Origin: Acanthosepion esculentum
Taxonomy: Eukaryota > Mollusca > Cephalopoda > Sepiida > Sepiidae
DNA: 64,000 bases
Direction of reading: 5' to 3'
NCBI GenBank assembly: GCA_964036315.1
Contig: OZ038498.1
Coordinates: forward strand, 9,099,861 to 9,163,860
In this document: piece after piece, positions 36,701 to 52,200 of the stretch
How the letters are laid out: the number at the start of each line of letters is the position of its first letter
How positions within the stretch are numbered: position 1 is the first letter of the stretch
Program-made: the position numbers and the translations under genes
Notes under the pieces: model-generated
Databases searched by the model: none
What the model was told of the DNA's origin: nothing
The model's input: the letters and a program-made list of their open reading frames with translations, nothing else

Positions 36701-38390
36701 GTTCACGGAAAACATTTGTCAACTGATTTACAGTAATGCCTGAAATCACATTAGTTTTTTTAGCTATACTTAAAACCAGGTACATTAAACTTTATAACAT
36801 ATTTTACAAATTATTTCTATCGCAAATACAAATAAAGTTATAAATTTTTTAAAGTGATCACTTACTTTATGGACAGCCTGTATTTAAATGAAGCTGAGCT
36901 GGCAATCTTCAATAATATATTTCTAGTTTATGGGTATGTTTAAAAATGTTTTTATTTAAAGTTTAAATTATATGGATGTAATTAGTTAAGACATATTCTT
37001 CAGTACTTTGGCAGCAGAAGTTAGAACTCAGCAAAACGAGTAAAGATTTTCCTGCTAATCTATTGGCTGTAAATAGATTTTAAATATTATTTTGTTCATA
37101 TCCGTTTCAACTCTTGAAGTCATATTCAGATATTTGTAATCTAAAGTTAAAATTAAGAAAATGCCAATAATGCAATGCATTATAATCATAATTCCATAAC
37201 AAGTCACCTTTTACGAATAAGTAGTTTAATTATAGAATCCGTTTTACAGAACTTCGAATTAAACGGTTTTATAAAACAGATTGCTTTAGGTGCATAAGAA
37301 TTGTATATATTATACTATCACAAACATTATTGAGGGGAAAAACAGACTTCGACGTGGTGCAATGCTTAGCAAGCTTATCTCACTAGATTAATTACGACTG
37401 AATAGTGACTTTGATGGTGTCCCATACTTTCGGCCTTGTGCCACATCTAAACTACCCACATTATTGATGGGAAAAGGACCGCGTATAGTTTCTTTAATAA
37501 AAATATTTGGATTCTGGTGAGAATATATCCTGACATGCATATTAGTAGAAATAAGACGAATACAGTAAAATTTCCTAATTATACTTTAATTAACTCACAG
37601 TTAGGTCGCTTTAAATTGAGAAAAATCAAATATGAAAATAGCTCTAAGAATTATTAAGTTTTGGCAATGTTTCAAGAAAGGACAGCAGCAAGATACTGTA
37701 AAACATAACTTCATCCAGGCAAGTCCAAACTTTTTTTATAAAACTTTGTAATGTGGCATTATCAAAACATTAATTAATGTATAACATAGTGAATAAATAC
37801 AAGACACACACACATATTATCATCTGAACCCCGCATAGACAAACGAGAATTATTATGCACTTACATAAATTACGCATACGAACGCTAATTGACAAGTCAA
37901 ATTTTGCTTAACTATTCAAAATCAAACACAAGAATTAAAATAAAACTAGAAACTGTTTTCAATATCTCTGTTGTGGAGATGATCACGCCTCTCCAGAATA
38001 GGACAGTCCGTCCTGGGTAAGATGATAAACTACATCCGCGTCCAGGGTAAGACGATAAACTACGTCTAACAACAAGGTCTCTGATCAGGAGGTTTTGAGG
38101 AGCGTGGAACCACCTCTTAATTGCGGAACCGTCATATAGCCTGACGTGCTTTTACCGATTGAGCCACAGAGGAGCGTTTCGGTTCCGTATAGGATACAGG
38201 TTGGATTCCTGTCGGAGGACGCATATTTACTATGAAAATTCCACGGGCATTCAGGCCGGTAAATGTTGTTAATACTGTTTATTATAAACAGAGCATTTAC
38301 TTAAATATTTGTATCTATAAAAAGATTGTATAAACTATAAAATTATCTTAAAATAATTGTCGGACTTTGTACATTTCATAATGTGTGACG

Positions 38391-38445
<55 letters not shown>

Positions 38446-41400
38446 ATTAAGTAGGAATTCTTAGAATCAATGTGGCATTGTGGTGTATGTGTGTGGTAGT
38501 GTTGCGAATGAGACGTTTTGGTGAAAGGGACAATGTACGAATGATTGGGTCAGTAAGGGGGTCTATGTTAACGATAAGACATGTGAAAACCCATTTCCCA
38601 ATTTTGCTAAGGTGGCTTATTTGTAGTTTCTTAGAATAAATACCAGGAAAGAAAAGGTAGAAAGTTAAAGTTCCATTCTATCTGCCTACTACTGCTTAAT
38701 TCATTCTGTGGAAAAAATGAATTGTTCGCCAGAGAAAAAGATTACAGTGAAAGAAACACCGAATAAATTTAAAAAAATAATAAATTAATTCACGAATATT
38801 TTCTCAGGAGTTGCGAAAATGTACAAAGTCAAAGGCATTTTTTTAAATTAAAAAAATGTGATACTAGTGTTTAAGCATAAAAGAAAGATAACCTTTGCTG
38901 CGTTGGAGTCTATATACAGGGGTTGGACAAAATAATTGGAACAGGTGCAAATTCCACTCCTATATTTCAAATACATATTATATTAAGAAATGTAACTAAA
39001 ACTTCGTAATTGCAGGTTATATTTATTGTAAATACGTTTATTTATCCAATTTATTGTCTTTAGAATTTAGTAAAATTTAAGCTAAATGCGTGAATTCTCT
39101 GAGTTCGAAAAAGAGCAAATTGTTGGAGCTCGCTTGACAGAAGCCACGATCATTGAGGCTGCTAGAACTTTTTGGTTTTTCAAGAGCTACCATATCAAGA
39201 ACTATAACGCAATTCGAGAAACAGGGCAAATCCCCTAGCAACCGTAGCAATTTGGGCTGGACTTGCAAACTTACTGACATGGACCGACGTGCATTGAAAC
39301 GCAATGTGGCAAAAAATCATCGGACTACTACGGCCAAAGTGACTGCTGAGTTGAATAATCATCTGAATAGTCTAGTGTCTACTAAAACTGTTCGTCGTGA
39401 GCTCCTTAAGGCTGGATATCATGGAAGAGCCACCGTAAGGAAACCTCTTCTCTCCACTCGCAACATTCAGAAGAGGTTGAAGTGGTGCAGAGATCACAAT
39501 GCCTGGTCTGCAGACCAATGGAAGCAAGTCATATTCTCAGACGAGTCCAGATTTTCTCTTTTCCCAACTTCAGGACGAGTTTATGTGTGGAGGCAGCCCA
39601 AAGAAGCTTACAACCCTGACTGCCTTCTTCCAACTGTGAAGCATGGAGGTGGATCCGTAATAGTTTGGGCCGCTATAAGATGGAAATGTCTCGGTCCAAT
39701 AATTGCCCTGCATGGTAGAATCAACAGCAAAGATTACCTGAATATTTTGGGAGGTCATGTTCATCCAATGGCCCAGACTTTATTCCCTGATGGTAACTGC
39801 ATTTTCCAAGACGATAATGCTCCAATACATACCGCTCAAGTGGTTAAGAATTGGTATGAAGAGCATGAAAGTGAGCTGGAACATATGGAGTGGCCTCCCC
39901 AATCTCCAGATATCAATATTATTGAACATTTGTGGTGCATTTTGGAGCGACAAGTTAGGAGCCACTATCCTTCACCGTCGTGTCTTAAAGAGCTGGAGCA
40001 GGTGTTAATGGAAGAATGGCTGAAAATTCCTCTGGGTGAAGCCAGGAAGCTGTATGATTCCATTCCTACGTATTAAAGCTGTATGTGAGGCTAATAAATT
40101 TTCTTTGAATTTAACAAGTGTTTCAATTATTTTGTCCAACCACTGTAGGTTAGAAATCCGTGGGGTTATTGAAAACTAGATTATTTAGAATGTGTCAAGT
40201 CAGCGTTTTATATTAGAAAGAAAAATAATATCATTTATGTGAAGATTTTTTAACTGGGTTGAATGACTGCCTCCTACCACATGCATATTCCCTACCAATT
40301 CCAGCTGATATATTTACCAAATTAAATGGTGCTAATTTTTTTTTCAATAATTGGCCTGTCTTCAAATCCAATTGGATAAGGAATGCCAGACGTTTTTGAC
40401 TATTAATACGAATAAAGGTCTCTACAAGTTTAAAAGATTAACGTTTAAAATTTAAAATAGTACGAAATGGAATTGGTCGGCGAAATATCAGAGATTTTTC
40501 GAATTAATTAAAAAAATAGCTCTAAATTCAGAAATATCGCTGACACATTACGACTCGCACCGACAGATGATAATAGGGTCGGACGCGAGCGAATACGGCA
40601 TAGGAGAGGTAATAGGCCATACATTCGAAGACGGTAGAGTGAAAACAGTCGCTCACGCTTCAAGAAGTTTGACAAATACGGAAAAATGCTGCAGTCAAAT
40701 TGAAAGGGAAGCGCTTGCTATAATTTTTGCTGTAAAGAAATTTCACCTGATGACATTAGGAAGAAAATTCATACTGTAAACTGATCATCGTCCATTATGA
40801 AGTTTACTCGGTTCTAAGGAAAGGATTCCTGCGCACACTGCAAACAGACTACAGCGTTGGGTTACGATTTTGTTGAACTATGAATTCAAGATGGAATATC
40901 TAAAATCAAAGAAATTGGGACATGCAGATGGCTTGTCCAGATTAATATTGAAATGTGAAAAAGGTTTTCAAGATGCTTTGATTGCATCGCTGGAATCCGA
41001 AAGCGAACTTAGAAGCCTAGAAAAATTACCGTTTATGATAGACGATATGAAAATTCATTATAAAAATGATACGTTTCTTCAAAATCTATGAATGATATTA
41101 AGTCAAAGATAGGGAAGCTAAAATTCAATCCGCTAACAATCAAGTTACATCGCTGAAAAAAAGATTCGGATATTTAAAAACCAAATATCGAATAATAACT
41201 AATTGCAAAAAATAATTTTATTAAAAAAAACATTTTTACACTACAGTACCGGATATGAAGATAAGCGTCCGGTAGCAATTCCTCTGATCGGGAGATTGGA
41301 GGTTTTAAGGGGCATGGAACCACCTCTTAATTGCTGTTGTTCCCAGGTCCACCCTGACGTGAGGTGGTAGCACCTGTTAGGGTCCCAGCTACGGGAAAAT

Positions 41401-44400
41401 TGTGAACACTCAAACAAAAACACTATGAAAGTATAAAAATACATTTTCATAGTAAAAATACTAGCAATATATTTTCATATAAAAATATGACCAACAATAC
41501 ATATTTATAGTAAAATGACCAACAATACATTTTATCTGTAGTCGAAGGCATACAATTACTTTCAAAATATATTGTATTAAATAAGCTATAGAGGTAGATA
41601 TGCCGCTAAACAAAATCAAACAATATTTTTCGACTAAAAGGGAGATTAACAAATTTATTTACCTTGCTTCAATGACAAAAATGGGATTTTTAAAAGTCCG
41701 CCGGATGCTAATTTCTGTAAATATAACGAAATGTTTGTACACTCCCTGAAGAATTTACTTGGAAAGTTTTGGCACCGAGTAAACGCTGTCCAGAAATCTG
41801 AAGTAAGAGAAATCTACACCAAAGAACTTAATCTTTGTCCAGACGAAATATAGTTTAAATATTCTTTTTTATCTCCTTAATAGACTGCAACCAAGAGACT
41901 GAGCTATTGTTAACTTGACGTTTTCTTTGTAACTTTGCACATCTGAGCAAATTAAAATTAGATTAAGAGAATTGTATAGCTTTAGAGTGTTTTGAGATGG
42001 AAAATACTCACCTGAGCCCAGTGAACAAAATTCTGAACTGATGAGCCAGCTGGGGTGTGTGTGTAATAAACAGTGAGTCGAGACTGGTAGGAAAAAAATA
42101 ATTATAATTAGAGGACGTGTGTAGAGAAAGAAAATATTAACGAGAAAGTTTATAAAAAGGTCATAAGGGTGCATTCGATGGAATAGAAAAGCGGAAGAGA
42201 ATATGAAAGAATAGTTGGCGAAATCGAAAACATCAATCATAATAACAACAGTATCAACAACAACAACAACAAAAACAGTAATAATAACAACAATAATAAT
42301 AACAATAACACCAACAATAATAACAAAAACCCGGTTACGGAGATAGGACCTGTAAACATTTTATGGGACTACACAATACACACAGACAGAACACTCAAAG
42401 CTAATCGGCCAGATATCTTATTAGAGACCGCAAACAAAAAAATTGCCTTCTTATTGATATGGCAGTCACTGCAGACTGTAATGTTTCGTTGAAGATCTTC
42501 AAAAAGCTATCAAAATACAAGGACCTTGAAAATGAAATCTCAGAAATGTGGCAGATGTTTTAATTGGAGCCCTTGGATTGACTGTAAAAGATTCCAATAG
42601 ACTCATTGAAGGGATTCCTGGAAGCCCATGCCTTAAAGAAACACAAAAAATTGTTCCCACGAGTACAGGCCACACCTTACGAAGGGCTTTATCTATGTAA
42701 AATATGTGGGAGGTGGGGAGTGGGGTAATTACTCAGTGGAAAATGTCATGATACCATTTCTGACCTTAGGACTCTAGGTGAGACCTGGAAAGAAATGAGT
42801 GCACACCAGAAACCAAGGGAAATTAAAATAATAATAATAATGATAATGATGTTGTTGTTGTTGTTTTTCACTACCACAGATTTGCTTGTTTGGCATTTCT
42901 CCTAGTGACTGATACAGTGTGACTCTCTGTTCATGGGCGGAAGTAAAGGAGAAGCATCATGGTTGGATGTCGAGAGGATTGTCTTTTAAATATGAATGAT
43001 GAGGTGATTTGAAGACTAGAACTAGATGCTTGGGAACACCCTAAATCGGAGATCATTTCAGCGGACCAGGAGTTATTTCTAACTGGACTCTACTTGCAGG
43101 GCTATGTGTTGCTTTTATTAAAACCTGTCAGCATATGTCGCACATTTGGCTGTGAGGTATGTGCGAGGTATACTCTTTTAAGACGATGTTTCTTGATGGA
43201 TACATTGGGCGTCATATGTTTAAATCAGTCCAGCGTCACGTTGTATACATGCTGCTCTTTCTAGTTAAATAATAATAAATGTTTTACAAAATAAGGTTAC
43301 ATAATCACATCAGTAAGATGCTGATGATGATGACAGCCGTAATAATAATGCTGATGATAATGACGACCAGCCAAATGAAAAAGGATGTTCTTAAAGGATA
43401 GCAGAAAAGAGCTTGTTGGTAATGAAGTAAAAACATTAATCATTATAAAAAAAAGGACAAAAGAAAGAACACCTTGTACCATGCAACGTATGTACTATAA
43501 TGTTTGTCGTGAAAAGGACCTCCAATCTGTGGTTGACTGGAGCACGAGATGGCTTTTAAACTTTAATGCGTCCAAAACGAAACTGTTCTCATTTACTTAC
43601 CGTAGGAGAACCTCCCTGCCTCCAATCAGCATGGCTGATGCTCACCTCCACGAGAGCGTTTCTCTGCGCCTTCTTGATCTCACGTTTTCCACTGACCTCA
43701 ATTGGAACAACTACATTAAATCGATAGCTTCATCTACCACAAGGAAAGTTGGTTCCCTGTGTCGCGTCAGAAGGTTTTTTATCGCCAGAGTCCATCCTTA
43801 ACAAACCTACAAATCTACCATTCGCCCTTGTATTGAATGCTGTTGCTATATATGGTCGGGCGCCTCCACTATTCATTTCGAGGTTCTCGACAAAATCCAG
43901 AGACGGATATGGAATGTGATAGGTCCTGACCTGGCATCTCCACTCCAGTTTCTCACAGACACGCTATGGCTTCCCTTTGTTTTTCTACAAATATTTTTAT
44001 GCAACTGCTCTGACGATCTATTTCCACCGCTACCCCAACTGCATGAATTTAAGCGATCTTCTAGGTTGGCATTTCGGTCCCACCCTTTCAGTGTCGAAAA
44101 ACTTTATCTACCGCAAGGAAAGTTGGTTCTCTGTGTCGCGCCAGAAGGTCTGAGACCATTCTTCAAATCTACAAAGCTACCATTCGCCCTTACATTGAAT
44201 ACTATTCCCATATATGGTCTGGTGTCCATGCTGTTCATCTCGAGGTTCTCGACAAAATCCAAAGACGGATATGTAATGTGATAGGTCCTGACCTAGCATC
44301 TCGACTCCAGCCACTTTTTCACAGACTCGACGTGGCTTTCATCTGTCTATTCTACAAATATTTATATGCTCTGACGATCTATTTTCACCGCTACCTCAAC

Positions 44401-46530
44401 TGCATGAATTTAAGCGATCTTCTAAGTTGGCGTTTCGGTCCCACCCTTTCAGTGTCGAAAAAGTTTAATGTAACTGCCTCTTGTACTCCAACAGCGTCTT
44501 CTCTTGCACTTCTCGGCAGTGGAACTCCCTTCCTCTTTCTTGCTTCCCTGATAGCTATAATCTTCAAATATTCAAATGTAATGTCAATGACATCTTCTTA
44601 TTCCTTGATCCTGACCCCCGCCCTTCTCTTTATCCTTTCCTCAAACACCCCTCTTTACTCTTGCTCTCACTCTCTGTAACCCCTTGGGTGCTAGTGACAC
44701 TCCCGCCTTGCTTGGGGTGAAATGCTTAAAAAGAAAATGTTTCCTCTCCTCTTCCAATTTAACCGGATTATTAAAGTAGCCATTCTTCTATATTATTCTA
44801 CCTCTGTCCCATAATGATTGTTCCATTTAGTCTATGAAATTTGTACGTAAATTGAACAATCATTATGGGACAGAGATGGGAACTCCCTTCCTCCTACTTG
44901 CTTCCCTGATAGCTATAATCTTCAAATATTGAAATGTAATGTCAATCGACATCTTCTGATGCCTTGATCCTGACCCCCGTCCTTCTCTATATCCTTTGCT
45001 CAAACACCCCTCTTTACTCTTGCTCTCACTCTCTGTAACCCCTTGCGTGCTAGTGGCACTCCCGCCTTGCTTGAAGTGAAACGCTTAAAAAATACATAAA
45101 TATTTCTCTGGGAGTGGGAAAGAGTGAGAGAGGGATTTGATGAAGTATTCTTATCGACAAAGAGAGATAGATATAAACAAACGTAGAGAGAAATAGATGA
45201 ATAATTGAAGGAAGTATGTGAAAGAGAGAAAGAGAGTAATCGTGAGCGTGAATAACTTACTTTGTTCATATGAGGACTAAATGTTCCTCCAATCATTTCT
45301 CCCATCTTCACACATGCTGTCATTGATTTGCATGCCGTTGTAATTAACGTATTTCTTTTAGAGCTCGAGCCAAAAATTGATTTCCTTCCTAAGATCAGGT
45401 AAAGAGTCTGAAAAATTAAAATTTATACAAGTAGAGCTAAGGCGAATATTTTAAATTACGTTTTGAAAATTATTTGTTCGACTTGAAAGAAATAATCGAG
45501 CAAGATGGTTCTAAAATTCCACAGACAAAATGAAACGTAATAATAATTTTTCGTTCAGTTATTTAATGAGCAAATTTGTTTAATACACTTACACAAAGAG
45601 TCCTCTTTATATAAATCCACAGAATATATACTTATATACACCTATAATTTATATCTTGTTTATTATAAGATCCAGTATTTAAGGACGTGCATAGAATTGA
45701 TGATGGTGGAAAGTATGCAGCAATACTGAATAATTATTCAAATTATGTAACTGTATTAAAGTTGGGGAGAGCCGTGAATGCCAACAAACGAAGGGGCATA
45801 AAATAAAATCTTAAAGGTGTACAATTGACATATGAAACATTTTAACGGAACTCCACAGCCAAACATTCAAATATTCTGAAGGAACGCCACATTCAACCAT
45901 TGTAGTATTCTGAAGGGATGCCACATTCAACCTTTGATGTATTTTGAAGGAACTCCACATTCAACATTTCAAATGATTTGAATGAACGCCACATTCAACT
46001 GTTGTTAAAAACAACTGGAAGCAATTGAAGTGAAATTGCAAAGTGCAAAAATAAGGCTTCTTAAAAAAATATAAGGAAAATATGATAGATTTAGTTTAGT
46101 TGAAAGTTGATAATAGCATCAATTATATTACCTGATCGCTCATCTCTGAGTAAGAGGTGGCAGAAGAGGTCATGTGTGTAGCATAGCCAACTGGAGCTAG
46201 CGTACCCAAAAATCGAACCTGAATAAAATAAACAAATACAATTAAAATATAATAAATAAAAATGCTTAAGTACACATAATATTGAACTATAACGCGGCAA
46301 CATATATCTAAGTTTTAAAAGAAAAACGTCCATAAACACAATATATATATATATATATATATTATAAATTAATTGATTTAAAATATAGTTTTTCGCTACA
46401 GTGGAGCGAAAAAACCATATTTTAAATCAATTAATTTATAATATTAATGCACTGTAAATTTACATTGAGCACTATTGTGTAAAAATATCTATAAGAACAC
46501 CGGATTTTATATCTTACTGTTCTTTCTTTT

Positions 46531-46582
<52 letters not shown>

Positions 46583-49231
46583 AGGTGAGAAAATGATGTA
46601 TACTTTTTTATATACCAGATAACTGTTAGGAAAATTAATGATAAAGTAGGAAAATTCTTTTTTTATATGACGTGTTTCAACCTTTAGGACTTCATCGCTC
46701 TGAAGTCATGTTTACGCTGATGTAACCCACATATACACAGAGACGCTGAAATTTTAAATTTTAAATTAAATTTGAAAAAGAATATGTGCTTGGGTATATA
46801 CTATACTCAGTTTCACTTAGTTTATTTGTGTTTATATACTTAAAACCTTTGTTGATCTTGGCAGTCCGTCTATTCTTACAATGCTTAACAAAATAAGGCA
46901 TGATTGATCGTGTATAAAGGAAAATCATGATCATAAATGCCTGTGGAATAAAGTTAAAATAATAGAGAACTCTGAACCATAAGATGACTGAAACAATCAG
47001 CGCACATTCTAGGCTCTGAAAATTCCATCAGTAGACCTAGCGTAGAGATAAACACTATCTGGGACCTTTTGATTAAGAAAGACAGGTGCTTGATCGCTCA
47101 AAACTCACAGAGGATTAAAGATTTGGTTAAAAAGTATTTAGTTCTCTGGCAATTATGCGTTCAGCCTCTGCGTTGACTGGAGTATTAACTAATTGTATAT
47201 AATCTACCAACTTGGATTGAATAAAAAGTTTAGTAGAAAATTTCGAGAGGTTTATCCAGTACGAAAGATATGTTAAGAAACGCGGAAGGCACGTACGCCG
47301 AAAACGTAGTAATCACAACCAAGATGAGCACACACGTTGGAAAAAAGTATGAAAGTTCTGAGCATTGGCCATTTAGTTAAACTTTGTGAAGTAGCTTGAT
47401 CTTGCGAAAGAACGATATCGTCTGTGAAATAAAATACTCCAATAGCTTCATGTCTCGCACCTCTCGCCTGTGGAACTCCCTTCCTTATTCCTGTTTCCCT
47501 GACAAATGTAATCTCCAACTATTTAAGTGTAACGTCAATTGACATCTCCAGTTGCCTTGATCTATGCACTTCCCATCTCCACATCCTTTCCCATTTCATT
47601 CCTATCTGCTCTCGCTCCAAATCTTCTGTAACCCCCTTGCCTTGATCGATCCACTATCTTTCTCCACATCCTTTCCGCTACCACTCCTATCTGCTCTTCC
47701 TCCAAACCTTCTGTAACCCCTTGCGTGCTAGTGGCTTCTAGCCTGGTTTGGGGTGAAAAGCTTAAAAAAAGAAGCAATTCCAAGCCGTCCTGGGTTAAAC
47801 GATAAACTACATCCAACAGCATTCCTCTGATCAGGAGGTTTTGAGAAGCGTAGAACCACTTCTTAATTGCTGGTTTTCCCAGCTCCACTCTGACCCGGGG
47901 TGGTAGCACCTGTTAAGAGTCTCACCTATGGGCAAACAGTGAATCCCCAAATTAGGTGCAAAACACTATGAAAGTGTAAAAATAGGTTTTAATACCAGCA
48001 ATACATTTTTGTAAAAAATTATTATCAACAATGAATTTTTGAAGAATTTTTTTTTTACCGGAAATACATTTTTGAAAAAAAATATTACCAGCAATAAAAA
48101 AAATCTTGTTGGCATTAAATAACCCATTGAGGTTGATATGACATAAAACAAAACTAAACAAAAGCAATTCCAATGTAAAACGTTCTGCCTGTATTGTCTA
48201 TTAATGAGAAAAGTGATACTTTAATAATATGTCGAAATTAATCCCGAGTATTTGTTTAATTCAATCAATTCTGCGTATTAATGACAACCGAATCCAATTT
48301 AGATAGCGTAGGGTACAAGGAAAATATTGTAGAATATTAAACTAGTTTAATTTTCATTAACGTTTGACTTTTATTTCTTTCACGTTAATTTCAGATACTT
48401 TTTTTAGCCAAACTCCGAAGAAGCCGTTTGATGAGAGGAAGCTGCTGAGATATGGAAGAACAAAATAAATCTCTATCGAGACTGGGCTGGATTTTATTAA
48501 ATACTAGCAGCATGGCCCGGCGTTGCCTGTACTTGATTAAAAAATCGTACTACTCATTCAGCAATCGCTATCACTTGACTCAAAATATTTTTGCCCTTCC
48601 TTGCCTTTAAAGGAGTGTGCTCTTTGCCGTGCTGATGTTACTTCTTGCCTATCTCACACTGCGAACTTTTTTTCTAAGCTCTATGCTAAACATTAAATCT
48701 GTTACGAAAAAAGAACTAAACAAAATGAACACAAAACGATCAGCTTTAAAAAAGGACTCGTAACTGGAAAAACCGAATGAAAAAAGTATGTTAACAACAA
48801 ATAATTTTTCACACCCAACCCAGTTCTGCGGAATCAGAATCAACATTGAGTTTAAGCAAGCGAATGAGCCAATTGGAGTAAAGTGCCATGCAGATTTAAA
48901 TTTTTCCCACTTGTGACGAATGCGGCTATCGATTTTTTTTTTGCATGCTAGCATGCTAGTTAACATTCGTGTCAGTCAGCTGTTGGCTCTGACGCTGGCC
49001 AATAGAATCTTCCTACCTATTCGTGGCAGCCAGCTATAGGCTCTCACTCTGGCCAGTAAAAAAAGGCCGCAAACTACATGAAAACTGCCGTAGAAGCATG
49101 AAAAATCGATTATTTCCACTATCGATGGGAGTTTGGAAATGCAAAGTCGGTCTTGGCCTTTATGCTAACTTGGAGCATGTGCATGTAAATTTTAGTGCAA
49201 ATCCGTCGAAAATTGCGGCCGTGCATTCGTT

Positions 49232-49264
<33 letters not shown>

Positions 49265-52200
49265 TACACACACACATCCTGCCTTTTATAGATAGAGATT
49301 ACGATTCACCAATATTAGTATTAAAATATATATATATATTTTATATTAACAATATTTTATTATTCTGATTTCTTATATGTAAAGTTAATCGAATACTTAG
49401 AAAGCTCTTACCTTTTTGGCGAGTTCTTTGTTTTCAGAAAATGCTATGAACGCAATGGTTGCTCCCTGTGAGTGCCCGATATAATACAGAGATTTTTGGG
49501 ATGTTTTTCTCAGAATATAATCGATACAGGCAGGGAGATCGAACTCGGCCATTTCATCAAAGCTGGTTGATGAATAAATAGAACATTTTTAACGAATCTC
49601 ATGTCTTTCTGGCTGTTGGATAATTTTACAGGAACATAAAATGGAAGATTTACAGTCGAGACATTAACAAAAGATTTACTGAACAATTCCTCCTCAAGTC
49701 AATTACTAAGAAAAAACAATTTTTACAAGAACCGTAATAAATATAAAATAATAGAAATGTCATGTTGATCAGCGTTAATCTATGCGAGCATTTGATATCT
49801 CAACAGAAATATAGTATAAGATAGGGAATAAGTTATTATTAATCTTTAATTATCGATGGCTCTGTAAAATATACTTGCCCTAGATTATTGTCCCTACGAA
49901 AGCGTGTTAATCGCCTTGATTTTGGATGAAGGGTTTGACCATTAGCAGCAAGTTCGATCCGATTTGGTGTCATACATATACGGCCTTATGTCAAACTAAA
50001 CTGATCTTTGCAAATAAAAAAAGTCTTCTCGTATTCAAAACATTTAATTAAATGGGGATGTATAATTTGCATTTGGGTTTAGAGCAGAGGTTGCCCACCT
50101 GGGTGCAATTGCCCACCGGTGGGCGAAGAGCAACTGTTGAGCGGGTGATTTCAACTGTTGGTTGGGGGACTTTAACTGTTGAGTGGGCGGTGAGTAACTG
50201 AATAGAAAATGGGGGTGGGAGAATTAAAATTTTGGTGGGCAATATAGGATTTCAATTATTAAAAAGGTATTTCTGCGTATAATACCCGAACAAATATTCA
50301 AAGATATGCAAAGTACTTGTATTAAAACAGGAAGCTAAATGTGAATAACAGCGACACATTTATAAATAAGATATAAATATCCCCGAAAACAAGAAATATT
50401 TTGGTATTTTCTAGAGTTTTGAGAAAGGTCAATCAGATACTTCTTCAAACAAAATAACATTTCTTCGGATATAAATCAGATAATGGAAGACCAATATCTC
50501 TATAATTCTGAGATGAGGTATAGTAACTATTTACAGGTGGGCGGTGGAAATTTTTTCCATGTGAATGTGGCCGATTATGCTAAAAAAAGGTTGGGAAACC
50601 CTGGTTTAGTGTTATTTGTTACAGTTTTTGGGTGCCTTATATACTAGTGAGCCAACCAAAATGAGCTGACTCATTTTATAGTTGACCAATAGAAGTGTTA
50701 ACCAATCAGAAAGCTCAAAATATTTCATGCCACGTGTATAAAGGCAGCCATGTTTTTTCCCGAATATCTACGCCGAGGCCTTTGATATCGAAGACTGAAG
50801 AATTACGGAACAGCTGCTGGTGGTATTGGCGATATAGTCAGATCCAGTAGAGTGTCTGACTCGTGAGTGTTAATCTTTAACGTTGTTTCGTTGAACAGGT
50901 TACGTACTGCGCTGAATTCTATATTCATAGACTAAGACGAACATGGTTAACATTATTTTATGAGATCATATGAAAGCTGGCACCATAATTTCATTACTTT
51001 ATATTAAGAAAAGAAAAAAAGCTAACGCTGCAGATATAGACACGGCTACTCTATGTCATGATTATTATCATTAAGAAGATGTTTAATTATTAGCACTTAG
51101 CCAAATTAAAATATTTGGTTATTAAAATTATTAGTTGGTTATCATAAAAAACATGAATAAATTAACACAATTATCTCCCCTCTGTGTCACGTCAAACGAC
51201 ATTTTAATCAACATTTTCTCTTGTTTCGAGTCTTGGATGTTAAACAACGGAGCATGCAGGATTCTGAAGACTGCTAACTTTGTTTAGTGATAAAATCAGA
51301 TCATTTTTATTGATTATTTAATCAATTAACACTGAAGCTAACAAATGAAAAATAACGTTATATTAATTATATTTCAAGGTATCTCTTAGTGGAGACAACT
51401 CTTCACTCTTCAACGAAAAAAGAGTATCTGTCAAGGACACATGGCACAGTGGATAAAGGCGTTAGTTAGATCCAGTGACAGGACCCAAATAGTGTCAGTT
51501 CAATACCCGGTTAAGGCAGTGCAGAACTTTCAGAGGGGAATTAACAGGCGATAACTGATAACTGACATCCATTAAACATGGCGCGTGGAACTAGAACAGT
51601 CTAAACCAGTGAGCGAAATAAACGGTTCAGTTCGACATTACAATCACCTGAAGAAGATCGGAGCGTACAACGGCCGAAACGTTGTAATAAATATGGCGAC
51701 AAAGATGAGAACAATAGTCCGAATAATGTAAATAGTGAAAAAAGAGTAGTATGAAACAACAACATGGCTGCTGGACAATACGCCACCTGTAGACAGTGAA
51801 TTATTTATCCAACCCAATCGTGCTGTATCCTGGTTAGTGAGAATAAAAACAAATATTGTTGTGTTTTAAAATATATTTAACTGTGTTTTGTTACATTTTG
51901 TTGTTCCTAATATTTTAGGTTAGAACTGTACCAATATGTGGCAGCAATCGGTCTTGAGAGAAAGTTATCTCTCACCTGCTGTTGGCGGTGTAGCATCTGT
52001 CATAGTTGTACAGGCTAACACGGGAGTGACAGTCAGGATTGCAACGAATGCATGTGAAGACGCTCACCCCTGATGCCGCTATGTTGTTTTTTTTTTCCTT
52101 TGAGCACGCTTCTCCCCGGCGGCAATCCTACGTTTCTTCTCCCCTCGTTCCAATCCTCGGTGTAAATCGCGTCTTCAGTGTGCGCGATTGTTGGCGACAT

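Noticed and set aside
49023..49295. 90-codon open frame
   Set aside because: Lies entirely inside a non-autonomous Helitron and ends in a (CA)n run; no domain.
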